In this document: in pieces, positions 22,992 to 23,067 of the stretch | Layout: each line of letters starts with the position of its first letter | Numbering within the stretch: position 1 is the stretch's first letter | Source of the DNA: JANRJY01 sp033763735 | GTDB lineage: Bacteria; Bacteroidota; Bacteroidia; Cytophagales; UBA9547 | Assembly: GCA_033763735.1 (NCBI GenBank) | Contig: JANRJY010000012.1 | Location: forward strand, 1 to 23,067 | Reading direction: 5' to 3' | DNA: 23,067 nt | Position numbers and translations under genes: made by a program | Notes under the pieces: model-generated | What the model saw: only the letters and a program-made list of their open reading frames with translations | Databases searched by the model: none | What the model was told of the DNA's origin: nothing

Positions 22992-23026
22992 GAGTATATG
23001 AAAGTTGTTTCATATACTCTTTTTTT
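22992..23026 (+). terminator. Rho-independent terminator after the barrel gene
   Basis: GAGTATATGAAA (22992-23003) and TTTCATATACTC (23008-23019) form a perfect 12-bp stem with a GTTG loop, followed directly by seven Ts (23020-23026). Confidence 0.9.
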
Positions 23027-23031
23027 GTTCT

Positions 23032-23067
23032 ATGAATAATACAAAAAAAGATGTTGGGCTTGTGGAT
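23032..23067 (+). CDS. Possible start of another gene (first 12 codons)
   Basis: ATG at 23032 is followed by 11 open codons (MNNTKKDVGLVD) to the window edge. It comes 5 bp after a strong terminator, which leaves no space for a promoter of its own unless that lies upstream, so this may be chance. Confidence 0.25.
   Translation, partial: MNNTKKDVGLVD

Noticed and set aside
23058..23067. TTGTGGAT at the right edge as part of a DnaA box
   Set aside because: It is cut by the window end, so it cannot be judged, and it falls in a possible coding start.

Overview
This is an AT-rich window from a member of the Bacteroidota, probably free-living and polysaccharide-degrading. The evidence is a hybrid two-component regulator (HTCS), a surface protein with a type IX secretion (T9SS) C-terminal domain, signal peptides ending in 'AQ', promoter-like sequences matching the Bacteroidota form TTTG-N19-TAnnTTTG, and no clear Shine-Dalgarno sequences. 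I see no rRNA, tRNA, transposase, phage gene or CRISPR array.

Layout. (1) 1-1.2 kb: a truncated GT2 glycosyltransferase and parA on the minus strand, with a divergent intergenic region holding a good parA promoter and three DnaA-box-like sites. No parB is next to parA. (2) 1.1-4.5 kb, plus strand: an OppA-type lipoprotein, an RlmI-type rRNA methyltransferase and a small retropepsin-like protease. (3) 4.5-15.3 kb, minus strand: an M15 D,D-carboxypeptidase-like protein with a Tat-like signal, a secreted DUF1080 protein fused to two cupin modules, a 1426-residue multi-CBM6 T9SS cargo protein, and the HTCS. (4) 15.6-16.9 kb, plus strand: a secreted GH43 enzyme divergent from the HTCS. (5) 17-20.2 kb: an unrecognised small protein ending in a strong terminator, then three overlapping genes (acyl-CoA thioesterase, Sua5/TsaC, Omp85-type barrel). 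(6) 20.2-23.07 kb: palindromic and short tandem repeats, a glycosyltransferase, a secreted protein with a histone-like lysine-rich tail, a small outer-membrane barrel protein, a clean terminator, and possibly the first codons of another gene.

How the genes fit together. GH43, HTCS, the multi-CBM6 protein and the DUF1080-cupin protein look like a small sugar-sensing and glycan-degrading locus without SusC/SusD. The HTCS periplasmic propeller would sense an oligosaccharide, and its AraC-type output would activate the CBM6 gene. Upstream of that gene is a perfect -7 element (TAAGTTTG), with a weak -33 region overlain by two C6 tracts exactly 22 bp apart on the same face of the helix; this is a convincing candidate HTCS operator.

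Most genes belong to known families. The points best worth a second look are the candidate HTCS operator, the DnaA-box cluster at parA, the exported protein with a histone-like tail, the DUF1080-bicupin fusion and the recently duplicated CBM6/FN3 modules. I did not find a clearly new multi-gene system.
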